This document shows positions 1-10,719 of a stretch of 13,951 nt of DNA, piece after piece. How positions within the stretch are numbered: position 1 is the first letter of the stretch; each line of letters starts with the position of its first letter. The notes under the pieces are model-generated. The model was not told where the DNA came from and ran no database searches. It saw nothing but the letters and a program-made list of their open reading frames with translations. Where the stretch lies: NCBI GenBank assembly GCA_900155495.1, contig FTLJ01001185.1, forward strand, positions 1 to 13,951, in the 5' to 3' direction. A program made the translations under genes and the position numbers. Source of the DNA: Porogramme epimiltina (Eukaryota > Basidiomycota > Agaricomycetes > Polyporales > Polyporaceae).

Positions 1-181
1 AACCCAGTGTTCTCTCCTTAGAACATCCTCCTCACAACCTCCCGTTCCGGAAATCACCAGCTATCTTTATCGCCGCTCCCCGTTCCCCGCCCCCACCACG
101 CCTCCCCACGCCCCCTCCCAGCGACGCGCGCGAAGCCCGCTTATTATAACCAACATATCACCCCGCGCCCGCTGCGGCTCC

Positions 182-2651
182 TCACTTGCACCCTGCGCCG
201 TTGGCGACGGCGTCGCCCGTACGTGTAGTCGCGATCGTAGATATATATATCCGCGCCCGTTGTCGCAATTAGAAACCCACGTATGACAACGAGCCTCTGC
301 GGCTCCTGCCAGCCAGAGCACTCACCGTCGCTGTTGGGCACGCCCGTCACGTTCACCGCGTTCACACATACGTACGACGGCGCGGAGCCGGACGGCACGG
401 TGACGTCCACGTCCGCGAACGCGACGTTCGTGCATGGCGCCACGGCGCTGCACCCCAGATCAAGCACTGCGGTGCAGACAGACGATGATCAACGTCAAGT
501 GAAGCAAGTATCAGCGATGCTCCGTCGTGTAACAGACCGCAGGGACGCGCACCGGTGGACGCCTCCGCGGTACCGCTCCATTTCTCGAATGTGAGGTCGG
601 CGAACTGGAGCGTTGAGGGCGCGTCGCCGCTGGCGTTGCGTGGACGTTCGTTGCGAGCGCGTGTGAGATCAGTCATTTTCGCGTGTACGGCATGATATGT
701 GCGCGCGAATGTGCGTGCGCATCCAACGTTCGTGGTCAGCGTGCCATCGCGCCATCGCGGTATGCGGCAGTTTAGACATACGGGTGTCCCAGATTGTTTT
801 GGAGTATCTGGATGGGGGTCGTTACTCGGTCGAGGTGGACGTTGCGGACGGTGACGTTTGACACCCGACCTGGGAGAAAGAAGCTCGAGCTGCGTATGAA
901 TACTTCACGCCAATCGCTCGAGCTCACCGCTCCCTGCGCCTCCCCCGGTCGGCGGGAAACCTATCCTAGTCCCAGTCCACGACTTGAAGTACACCTGCCC
1001 GCCCACCGTCAGCCATACGTTCGGCCCATGTCGAAAGTAGGCGGCGGCCAACTTGGGTCAGGAACTCGGACACTCACTCCATGTTGCATCAACGGCTGCA
1101 CCTGCGGGTCCGGTCGAATAAACTGCACCAATATGGCAGCGCCGCGGGGTTGGCAACTGTCGTGGTCTTGGCGGAAACATACAGCGTCGCACTTACAGTC
1201 AGATTGTCCAGGACGACGTTCTGGACAAAGTCTGGCTGCTCGATATCGCGTCAGCGCCATTAATACAAATACAAATAGCCGTCGTCGGCGCCCCCCACAG
1301 GCGACCATGCTGCGCACGCGTCGCGCTGTAGATAAAGGGCAGACGCGGAGCGGCGCTCACCAAGTCGGCATACTGCCCCAGCGAACCAAAGGCAACGCCC
1401 TCCCCGCCCCTGCAGGTGACGTTCTGTGCGAAGACGTTCGTAGAGTTCTGTGAGAGCCCAGGCGCCGAGACGGGCGTCAGCGCTTGACGGTGGTTTCGGA
1501 AGCGCGGGCCTGCCGTCCGCGGGGCCCGAGGGAGTGGAACGCGTACATACCCCTTTGATCGCTAAACAATCGTCGCCAGACGTGATCTGGATGGCGCGCC
1601 AGATCAAGTTACATAGCGGAAATCAGGAACCGGGGCCCGCTGGAACGGGTGTGCTGGAAGGAACGCACATCGATGTTGAGGAGCGTTATGTTGTCCGAGC
1701 GGAAAGTGTCGATCCCTGCAGTGCACACGGAGTCCGCGAGTGTGGGACGCCGCTGTTGGCGCACGGATAAGGCGAGCACGCACCGTCTGTGTTGAACACG
1801 ATACTAGAAAGGGTAGATGAGCTCTTTCATTGCGGACCGGGGCCGGTGAAGTGGAGAAAGTGCAGCAACACCCACTTCTGCCCAAAGTAGGTCTCGTCGG
1901 CGTTCCCCGCGATGCACGTCCAGCCGTCGTACACGACATCTCGCGAGTCCGCGACCGCTGTGCACCAGAACGGCTGTCCCCAGACGGTGAAGTCGCGCAC
2001 GGTTCCGCGCGTGACGTTGGAGAGCGTAAGTGAGACGGGTCGCCCGTCGCCATCGAGGCGCGTCGCGTTGCCGTACCACGACCACCAGTGCTGGCCGTTC
2101 CCGACGATGCCGCCCGTACCGTGCGCGTGGAGTGTGAAGTCGTGGCCGGAGACGACGAACCAGGATGCTTGAGATTGGATGAAGATCACGCGGAACGTAT
2201 TGGCTGGGTCCATCCAGAACGGCAGGTCAAACACGAACTATGCCATGGGTGGAGAATGAGACCTGGAAATGAGACGTTGAGGACGGGGACAGTCCAGCAA
2301 AAACATACATTAAGAGTGCCATGTAGATCAACACGGGAGTTGGCTAAGTCCCAATGCATTTTCCTGGGAGAATGTTCATTTTTTGCCCAGCCCAAGTTAT
2401 CAGGATACATGCCTTGTGATGTTGTACTCTCCCGGAGCAAAAACGGTGATTCCACCATGGCCACATTCGGCGATGGCAGCTTCGATCTGAGCATGTGAAC
2501 GTGTTGAGCATCGATCATGTGACAGAAGACGAAGGAAATTCACCTGCGATACATCACTCTTCCCATGGCCCAAAGGTTTCAAGCTACACGTTTTGGCGTA
2601 AATCTTTGCCACACAGAGCGAGGCGAAAAGGAAGACCCTCTGCAGACGCAT
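182..2651 (-). CDS. Secreted GH28 glycoside hydrolase (polygalacturonase / exo-acting pectinase-like), 15 exons
   Basis: Exons, in transcript order on the minus strand: 2651-2544, 2486-2413, 2363-2309, 2237-1876, 1803-1784, 1715-1669, 1586-1551, 1447-1361, 1235-1197, 1122-1078, 994-928, 869-782, 629-553, 466-326, 192-182. They join in frame to 418 residues, a normal GH28 length. Residues 1-19 (MRLQRVFLFASLCVAKIYA) look like a signal peptide, so the enzyme should be secreted. GH28 motifs seen: NTDG at 204-207 (split between exons 5 and 6), GDDCLAIKG at 226-234, RGGEGVAFGSLGQY from 247, VYFKSWTG from 292 and the late SGSAPSYVC segment. The family has a right-handed beta-helix fold and cleaves pectin backbones using the Asp of NTD and the two Asp of DD, all present. 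The usual His of motif III and Arg of motif IV are absent. The start fits a TATA box 40 bases upstream. The second intron is GC..AG. The last exon (GGG TGC AAG TGA) is the least certain; reading through instead would end at 144. Substrate (polygalacturonan, rhamnogalacturonan or other) cannot be told. Confidence 0.85.
2364..2412 (-). other. GC-AG intron in the GH28 gene
   Basis: Between exons 2 and 3 the protein must run from ...EYNITR to KMHWDL, both recognisable GH28 N-terminal segments. The only frame-correct join is AAG|GCATGT...CTCCCAG|G, a 49-base intron with a GC donor. The nearby GT four bases downstream (aggcat|gtatcc) would put the next exon out of frame. Confidence 0.7.
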
Positions 2652-2690
2652 CTCAGAAGTTGCACTATAGCTCATCACGATAGACATCGC

Positions 2691-2697
2691 TTTTATA
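2691..2697 (-). promoter_or_regulatory. TATA box of the GH28 gene
   Basis: The minus strand reads gaTATAAAAgcg here, 40 bases upstream of the chosen ATG at 2651. A start of transcription about 30 bases downstream would give a short 5' UTR and would exclude the more upstream in-frame ATGs, which lie at or before the TATA box. Inferred from position and consensus only. Confidence 0.6.
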
Positions 2698-2918
2698 TCT
2701 TCTGTATCGCGGTTCACTTGGGTCATGCGTGCCGTGAACTTCATTCAGACCCATTGCAAGAGTCCGTCAGGTGGCCGCGAAGCTCAGTGATCACGAGTGA
2801 AGCGGGCCGGAGGATCTGGTGGGCGTGCTGGGAAGAAGTAAGTGACTCGGCCCCCCGCAATAGCGATTCTACGATGTCAGCAGCGCGCTCTACCATCTTT
2901 CAACGCTGATGGACGAGG

Positions 2919-2930
2919 GTCGTCGACGAC
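2919..2930. repeat. Perfect palindrome GTCGTCGACGAC in the divergent promoter region
   Basis: A 12-base self-complementary sequence, flanked by imperfect outer arms (GACGAG to the left, CTCGTC to the right), about 270 bases upstream of the GH28 start. It could be an operator for a dimeric factor or a chance product of a GC-rich region. No known fungal binding consensus was matched. Confidence 0.3.
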
Positions 2931-3817
2931 TCGTCGGGGATTCGAGTTTGCGTTGGCCCCCCACGCATCGTCTGACGGTTCTGATTGATCGCCTAGGTTG
3001 GTCTTCAGTGTGCTCACGAGCTTAGGAACGGCGGCTTCTAGATCCAGCACGGATTAAGGTATGTTGCAAGAGCGTGCACACATCTGGCACAGAGGTTTCC
3101 GTGTATGCCATACCGCAACGATCGGAGGTCGGTCACCCGACCAGAGCAAGTCCCGAATATCTTCATTGTGGCAGTACTGTGTATTGGGCTACAATCCCGG
3201 AGTCAGTCGGAGAGAAGGGTGGCTAGGGAAAGTGCTTACGACAAATGGCACACGTCGGGGTATCGCCGCGATAGTAAAGTTAGCACGATCACGAAAGATT
3301 TGTTCCCCCTGTCCCGCATTTGCATTTGTACAACATACCCGTTAAACTTTCCTTGAGTCATGCGCACGGGTTCAAATGTATATGGACCCTCTTACTTCTG
3401 CTGGGCGTATTTAGAAGTGGGAGAGAAGGGTTGTAGGATGAGGAAGTTCGTGGTAGACAGGGCTTACTAAAGGGATTAATGACAGAAGCGCCCGGACGCG
3501 GGGTTGCGGGGCGCGAGCTCGGCGGCGTCATCGTTGGGTCGGTTGTGTTCAGTGCCGTGCGCGAGCTGTCTCATGATGCTCACACCGTGTGCACGACGAC
3601 ATCACACACCGCGCGGTCATTCTCTGCCATCAGCGGCGCGCTCGCGGTGACTCACCGACGCAGCTCCGCCCGCAAAGATAAGCAGAGTGTAGCGTACAAA
3701 GGTGACGAGCACCGTGAAGACGCGTCGTCCATCCTCGTTCCCAGCGTCTGACGCGTGCGCCCGCCCCTTCGTCCCACCACCACCTTCGCCGCCGGACCCC
3801 GCGTCCGCCCCTTCACA

Positions 3818-6800
3818 ATGGCGGTTTGCGACGGTGAACGTCTTACGGACCTCTCCTACGCGTGCGTGCGTAGCTACTGGGCTGCAGTCATCCCGCTCGC
3901 GCTCGTCGGTTTCGTTCTCCTCGCCTCTGTCCCTCCTCTGAGCAACCTGCTCCGGATTATCCACAAACCCCTCAGCAACTTCCTTCCGGTTCACGAGGCT
4001 GAAGCACTCTCGTCGGATGAAAAGGACGTAGTCGAAGATGAGGACCCGACAGTCCCTCTCTGGCGTACGCTTCTCTTGTCCACCACCTCGCTCGTGGAGA
4101 CCCTTCTGTGGGTCGGTGTCGGGTGTTACAGCCTTATCGTCAACCCGGAAGACACCTGGAGTGGTGTGCGCGACCTGCTCGTGGCCGCGACATGGTTCTA
4201 TGCGGCCCTTCGCCCTATAGTTCGGCCGACCGCAACCGCGCCTTGGGATCTGTTTTCCCTCTTCGTGGCGCACTTCATCCTCGACATCGTCACATTCGCT
4301 GGACATCTGTACGACCAGTATGTTTTCGGACTCCCAATGCCTTCCACCATTCGGTCCACGGTGTACATAATCAACATTGTGGCTGTCGGTGGCTTGTTGG
4401 TCCTGGTCATGAACATGCCACTGGGTGTTCCCAGCAAACGCGTCAAGAAGGAAGACATTGTGAGTTAGCTTCAGTGCCTTGGTGATGCCCGCAGTCTTAA
4501 ACTTTAATGTAGGGAAAGACCGTTTCGCCGGAGGACTACACGACGGTATGGGGCTGGATGTCCTTCAGATGGGTGGTGCCTCTTCTCGAAAACGGGACAT
4601 ACAACACGCTCAACGAAGACGACGTATGGAATCTAAGCCCGACGATGCAGGCGCGCCCGCTTTACACCAAGTTCTCCCGTTTCCTGCAAAGCAACCTTTT
4701 TAAACGGCTGTTCAAGGCGAATGCGATCGACCTCATCCTCGACTTTACCCTTACATACGTTTCCATCGTCTTCAATTATGCCGGCCCGTTCTTCCTGAAG
4801 CGTATCCTCGATGCGCTCAGCGACGAGAAAGGCGGCCCGGACAAGCGCGCCATCGCGTATGTGTACGCCTTCCTCGCCTTCCTCAGCTCGCTCTGCAAGG
4901 CGCAAGCGGATGTACAGCATCTGTGGTACGGTCGCCGCGCGTGCACGCGCATCCGCACGGAGCTCATGGCGGCCATCTACGACAAGGCGCTCAAGCGGAA
5001 AGACTTCTCGGGCATCGTCGACAAGGACGCGGCGGAGAAGAAGGCGAAGCCGCCCGGCGCAAAGGCAGACCCAAAGGCAGACGACCCCAAGGCGGGCGCG
5101 GACATTGGGAAGATCGTGAACCTCATGGCCGGCGACGCGAATCGGTGCGCGATGACCGTGTCGGCCATGTACTTCATATACGGAGGTACGGCCGTGGATC
5201 GCGGCGAAGCCGTTCATAGCTGACATTCTAGCTTCTTCGCAGCGCCGTTTGAAATCGTCATCGCGTCACTGTTCCTTTACCAGTGAGTCTTGTCGCCTTG
5301 GTTTCGTCGACGATCTATTCATAACGAAAATTAGGCTTCTCGGTCTCTCCGCCTTCGCCGGTTTCATTGTCCTCATTCTGAGCTGGCCCCTGAACAACTT
5401 TGTCGCACGGCGTGCCGTACGCATCCAAAAGGGCGTCTCCGTTGCCCGCGACAAGCGTATGGGCGTCCTCAACGAGCTCATCAGCGCGGTGAAGTTCATC
5501 AAGTTCTTTGCGTGGGAGGACCGTTGGGTCCAGCGTGTGTTAGATGCACGTGAGGTGGAGATGCAGTGGATGATCAAGGGTGAGCGGAGCTCTCTTGAAA
5601 TGGCAAGAAAGAAAGAATAACCGGTTTGTCGCCCAGCCCGTGTCAACTCGGTATGCTTCTCGCTCATCTGGACGACGGCGCCAATCTTGGTCTCGATCGT
5701 TTCGTTCTTTGTGTACATCTGGATGGGGAACAAGTTGGACATCGGCACTGCTTTCACGGTCAGTCCCTGCGGAACGAATGCAGCCTCTTGTTCTAAGTTT
5801 GCTTCTTTCCAGGCCATCGCACTGTATCAGATGATTCGTGCCCCACTCAACGCCATCCCGGCATGGATTGTACAGGTCCTTCAGGTATGATGTTCGCAAT
5901 AGCTGCGTTGCGAGATACTAAGATCCTTCCAGTCCAAGGTCGCCCTTGACCGCATCAGCACCTTCCTCGATGAAGACGAAGTCGACGAACAGGTGTCTAC
6001 AATCAAGAAGGGACGTGTCCCGCCCTCAGCAGAGGCCGAGACCGGCCTCGGCATCGCACACGGATCTTTCAAGTGGAACGAGGTCGAGGAGAAGAAGGAC
6101 GACAAGGCGAAGGGCAAAGACGCTGGGAAGGCCAACGGCAGCAACGGGCACGGCGCGGCGGCCACCACGTCTGACGAGGTCGCCACCGCGGTCGACGATG
6201 CGTCCGTCGTCTCCGCGACCCCGAGCGCGAGCGACCACCGCTTCGAGCTGCGCGACATCGACGTGCGCTTCCCCGAGGGAAAGCTGACGGTCGTCACCGG
6301 GCCGACGGCGAGCGGGAAGACGGCGCTGCTCATGGCGCTGCTTGGCGAGATGACGACGCTCGAGGGCCGGATTGTGATGTCGAAGAACGCGTCGCTTGTG
6401 GACGAGTTCGGGTTCTCGCACACCATCTCGTACGCCGCGCAGACCCCATGGCTCCGGCACCAAAGCATCAAGGACAACATCCTCTTCGGGTATCCGTACG
6501 ACGACGGGCGGTACAAAGCAGTCATTGAGTGTTGCGCGCTGCAACCGGACTTGGAGATTTTGGAGGATGGCGACGCTACGGAGATTGGTGCACGGTGTGT
6601 TAAGGTGGTCTAGAGTCTTCACGCTGACACTGACATGAACGCTCTTCAGTGGTGTCAGTCTTTCGGGTGGCCAGAAAGCTCGGTGAGTAGCTCAGTGATC
6701 TGCGCAACAATATTCACTGATGTATCATGACTAGCGTGGCTCTCGCACGCGCAGTTTATGCGGTGAGCCAAATATGCTCACTTCACTCGGCATAGTTTTC

Positions 6801-9778
6801 TGAGTATTGTTCCTCAGAGGTCCAAATACGTGCTCCTAGACGACCCACTAAGCGCGGTTGATAGCCATACGGCTAGAATGTTGTTTGAAAAGCTTCTCCG
6901 TGGACCTCTTCTGGCAAACCGGACCGTGGTATGTACTTTTACATTGTGTCAGTCATATTCCGGAGGGTGATTCTCACTTCACTCCAGGTACTCGTTACGC
7001 ACCATGTCGAATTGGTCCTTCCTGGAGCTCATTACCTTGTTCGTATGCTCGATGGTCGTATCGACACTCAAGGCACGATCCAGGACTTGCGCGCCAGTGG
7101 CGTTTTGGACGACATTGCCCAGGTCGAGGAGATTGAAGCGCACAATGAGGAACAGGCTATCGAGGCAAAGAAGGAAGAGGAGAACCCCAACGTCGAAATT
7201 GACGCAGAAGCTACCGAGGCTGTTTCCGCTCCTGCAAAAGACAAAAAGCCGAGGAAGCTCATTGAAGAGGAACACCGCGAGACTGGAAGCGTCAAGTGGA
7301 ACATCTACAAGACGTACTTGGAGGCTTCGTGAGTGTCGCAGCGTGTTGCTGTAAGCCGTTGTGCTTCCCGCTTATGCGAGTTTCAGGTCTTATTGGACCT
7401 GGGGGATCCTCTCATTCCTCATCATACTCACTCAGGTGCTCGGTGTTGGTGAGAAGTTGTGGATCAGAGTACGTTTCCCTGCGTTACGTTTGTGTTTGGT
7501 CACTCATCCCGCATAGGTCTGGGGTGTTGCGTATAGCGAAAGCGCCCTCGTTACCGTGGCGCATGCCTACTCTTACAATGCCTACGCCGAACACCAGCAC
7601 GTTCTCGGTGATGGCTTGTCGCACTTCCATCACACCACCACCATGGCCCACACTCCTAACGTTTCCTTCTCCGCCTCCACCTTCACGCTGCCTTCGGCTG
7701 AAGAGAATCCGTTCTTCTACATTGGCATATATGCCTTGATCTCGCTTTCCACCGCTTTTGTGAACATCGGGGGTGTTATTACCCAATACACCGGTGCTTT
7801 GAGGGCTTCTAGAATCCTGTTTGACAGGCTCCTCAAGACGGTCGTACGCGCAACGATGAGGTGGCACGATGTCACGCCTCAGGGTCGTATGCTGAACCGG
7901 TTTAGCAAGGTATGTTATGACGATCCACTCGTGGTATCATTATACTCATAAACGCGCTAGGATGTCGAGACCGTTGATTCGTCGTTGGCTTCAACCCTAC
8001 AGCAAGTCAACCAATCTCTGGCACTTTTCGCAGTGTCGATGCTGACCGTGATGTGAGTTCAATCTTTCGGCCGAATTGGCTTCGTACTAAAGAAGTTATA
8101 CTGTGCAGCTTCGTGTTCCCTCTCTTCATCTTCCCCGCGATTATCCTCGGCTTCTTCTATCGCCGTGCAGCTATCGCTTACTTGAACACTGGGCGTGACA
8201 TTCGTCGGATGGAATCTAACACCCGCAGCCCCATCTTCGCTAACTTCAGCGAGTTGCTCGAGGGCATCGTTACCGTGCGCGCGTTCTCGGCCGAGGAGCG
8301 TTTCCTCGATGACTTGTACAAGAAGGTCGATCTCACTACGCGCATGTGGTACACCTTCTGGATGACGAACCGCTGGCTACTGCTCACGTTCGACGCGCTT
8401 GGCGCCACGGGCATTCTTGCGACTACGCTCTTCGCGCTGTCGGGGTATGTCGATGCGGGTATGGCTGGTATATGTATCACCTCCGCCATGTCATTCACAA
8501 CTAGTGTCTACTGGGCGTGCCGGTTCTGGACGGCGCTCGAGCTCGATTTGAAGTGCGTCTCAATACTTCCGAACACTGAATCTCATGTTGATTACACCCT
8601 TGCAGCTCCGTGGAGCGTGTGGTGGAGTACTTGGACCTTCCTCAGGAGCCGCCTGCGATCGTCGAGTCGAGCCGGCCACCTGCGTACTGGCCCTCCTCAA
8701 CAAGCACGAACAAGGACTCCATGCTTACCGTCGAAGACCTCGTCATCAAATACGCTCCGGACCTCCCTGCTGTCCTTCACGGCGTCTCCTTCTCCCTGAA
8801 GGCGAAAGAGCGTATTGGGCTTTTGGGCAGAACTGGTAGCGGCAAGTCGACGCTCGCCATGAGTATCCTGCGCTTTGTACGTGCTCTGCAGACTCGGTTT
8901 GTGATTGGCCAAACTGATGAGTCTATATCATGCAGGTCGATCCCACTAGCGGAAAGATTACGATTGATGGTATTGACATCTCTAAAATTGGTCTGCACGA
9001 CCTGCGTTCTCGCATCGTAAGTGCTCGCTTTCTGCTATGGGACCCCTTTACTCATGTTCCGCTTTAGACCTTTATCCCCCAGGACGCCACTCTCTTCTCG
9101 GGTACCCTACGGGAGAACTTGGATCCTTTCAGTAAGTATTCTATCGCAGTACCTTCGGACATACCTAACCAACGCCCCGTAGACGACCACACGGATGCTG
9201 AGTGCTTGGACGTCCTGGCTCGCGTCCAGATGTTGACGGACAGCCAAGCCACGTCCCAGCACACGTCTCGCGCTGCGTCGCGTGCAGCGTCCATTCATGA
9301 GGGTGTCGAGCGCGAAGCAACCATTGCGTCCGTCTCGACGACCGCCACGGAGACCGAGGGCAAGACCGTGATCACGCTCGACACACAGGTCTCGCCCGGC
9401 GGTGCCAACTTCTCGCAGGGCCAGCGGCAGCTGATCGCGATGGCACGTGCGCTGCTCCGGCGGAGCGCCATCATCGTGCTCGACGAGGCGACGAGCAGCA
9501 TCGACTTCGCGACGGACGCGAAGATCCAGGCGACAATCCGCGAGGAGTTTGGCCAGTCGATGCTCCTCACCGTTGCGCACCGCCTCCGCACCGTCATCGA
9601 CTACGACCGACTTATTGTGCTCGACCGCGGCGAGCTCGCCGAGTTCGACACGCCGCTGAACCTTATCCAGCGGGAAGGCGGGATCTTCAGGAGCATGTGT
9701 CTGAAGAGCGGGACGTTTGCGGAGCTCGAGGCCGCTGCGAAAGCTAAGGCGGAGCGCGACCTCCAGCAGGCGTCGTAG
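3818..9778 (+). CDS. Full-length ABCC (MRP-type, Ybt1/Vmr1-like) ABC transporter, 19 exons
   Basis: Exons: 3818-4459, 4513-5185, 5243-5282, 5335-5579, 5637-5758, 5813-5884, 5933-6594, 6650-6682, 6735-6762, 6818-6928, 6988-7328, 7387-7468, 7517-7909, 7961-8052, 8109-8552, 8606-8876, 8936-9016, 9068-9131, 9183-9778. All 18 introns are GT..AG, 48-59 bases, and the joins give 1,663 residues without a break. Order: an N-terminal membrane domain with about five hydrophobic segments (21-40, 82-108, 117-135, 143-163, 178-200), TMD1 (about 240-600), NBD1, a charged linker, TMD2 (about 990-1325), NBD2. NBD1 has Walker A GPTASGKT (721-728), signature LSGGQ (823-827), Walker B VLLDDP (844-849) and switch His 881. 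NBD2 has Walker A GRTGSGKS (1401-1408), signature SQGQ (1543-1546), Walker B VLDEAT with Glu 1567, and His 1598. Asp in place of the NBD1 catalytic Glu is normal for ABCC. The family exports organic anions and glutathione conjugates across the vacuolar or plasma membrane using ATP; the substrate here is unknown. Low-complexity inserts sit at about 384-413 and 650-700. Confidence 0.95.
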
Positions 9779-10719
9779 GGAGCAATAATGGAATGGGTGG
9801 CGGTCTCTAGGGATCATAAAACTATGACGAACGTCTCTTAGGATACTTTGGATTTCGGTGGCACATCACTTGTAAATTATTCGCGCCCATGTCTTCTTTC
9901 ATAACCCTTGAACGGAACGAAACCCACGAGGTATTCGTCTCTGTATACATGCGGCCAACAACTAAATTGATTGGGAGCGACTATGTAGCGCCCGGTTCTA
10001 CTTTATCTCGGCTATCGCTAATCCCGCCTCCCGCGCCACATCGCGGAGGTGCACTTCAGGCCCTGTGTCCTGCTCCCTACGTCACCCCCACATCTTGCTG
10101 TGCACAGTGAAATTGTTCGTTAGAACATAACCCCTCGATTCGAACCCGCAGGATCGTCGGCCCGGGTGAGTCTCGCCATGTCACCGGTACTAGGTACCAT
10201 TGGTCCCAACAATCCATGCTGTGTCCTGGACCCCTCGTCGTGATATCACTGACAGAATGACTGGATTCCTCAACAGACATCGAACAAGCCTTAAGAGAAT
10301 CACCATATGGGCAAACTATACCTAACATCCAGCTCGCCAACGTACATGCCTTGCTGAGTGATCTGAATTGAGGCATTCACGGTTCAATACATGAGCCCTG
10401 GATTGTAGTATACGCTGCACAGGCCCAGGACCTGTAGATGTTTACGGCATTAGGGAACTTGTTGTTTCATTTCCGGCATTCCTACGTACCGCCGCCGGTG
10501 CCAATAGCCACGAGTTCTCGAGGTTATAGATCTCATACGGGGCGGGGGCCCGTTTGCTGAAACGCATCTCTTCCCCCAACCCAACGCCCCAGCAACTGTC
10601 CACAGTATCCGCCCTCGGCTTCATCCCAAGTTCCAGGTAAGATGGCCCCTTCAGTGTACTGCACCGCGAACACAGCTAATGTTATTATCTTCGTCCTAGG
10701 GGCGACAGTGACCGCAAAG
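9779..10719. other. Intergenic region, transporter 3' end to the first PAH-like gene
   Basis: About 940 bases without a supported gene. The left part should hold the transporter 3' UTR; AT-rich stretches such as caataatgg (from about 9783) and ataaaact (about 9816) could serve polyadenylation, but no strict AATAAA was found close to the stop. The right part should hold the promoter and 5' UTR of the next gene, including a probable UTR intron at 10637-10699. Small reading frames on both strands show no domain. Confidence 0.5.
10637..10699 (+). other. Probable 5' UTR intron of the first PAH-like gene
   Basis: CCAG|GTAAGATG is a near-perfect donor, GCTAATG (about 10675-10681) a good branch site, and TTCGTCCTAG an acceptor, giving a 63-base intron. 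It would remove the ATG at 10642 and leave the ATG at 10720 as the first in-frame start. The upstream exon is open in that frame but has no ATG between the TGA at 10558 and the donor. Confidence 0.55.

Larger units (their letters stand above)
2652..3817. promoter_or_regulatory. Divergent intergenic region between the GH28 and ABC transporter genes
   Basis: About 1.17 kb with no convincing gene. Short reading frames exist (for example 3061-3356) but carry no recognised domain. The GH28 TATA box lies at the left edge. The right end, about 3755-3817, is a C-rich stretch ending in CTTCACAATGGC, a reasonable leader and start context for the transporter, with no clear TATA box for that side. A perfect 12-base palindrome occurs at 2919-2930. 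Promoters for both genes must lie here, but no named regulator site was recognised. Confidence 0.5.

Noticed and set aside
144..325. Read-through of the GH28 last large exon to a stop at 144, giving an Arg-rich tail
   Set aside because: A consensus GTGAGT donor sits exactly where the family similarity ends, and splicing to 192 gives a short Cys-containing end. The Arg-rich tract looks like translated intron.
928..994. A suspected +1 frameshift in GH28 exon 11 between YFKSWTG and the PPTGGG segment
   Set aside because: It came from counting one C too many near 961. Checked against overlapping reading frames, the exon is 67 bases and reads GGT TTC CCG CCG in frame, so the gene is intact.
794..1453. 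A 219-codon open frame on the plus strand
   Set aside because: It runs antisense across several GH28 exons and introns and has no recognisable motif.
3061..3356. Overlapping short plus-strand frames in the divergent promoter region
   Set aside because: Two frames compete over the same bases, neither has a domain, a clear start context or splice support.
3617..4306. A 229-codon open frame on the minus strand
   Set aside because: It lies antisense to the first transporter exon and has no domain; long antisense frames are common in GC-rich coding sequence.
9107..9817. A 236-codon open frame on the minus strand
   Set aside because: It is antisense to the conserved NBD2 exon of the transporter and shows no family features.
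10130..10155. tRNA B-box-like GGTTCGAATC on the minus strand
   Set aside because: The bases around the loop do not form a T stem and no matching acceptor or anticodon arm was found.
10642..10719. ATG at 10642 as start of the upstream PAH-like gene
   Set aside because: It lies inside a well-formed candidate intron (GTAAG, branch CTAAT, TAG acceptor). Kept only as an alternative.
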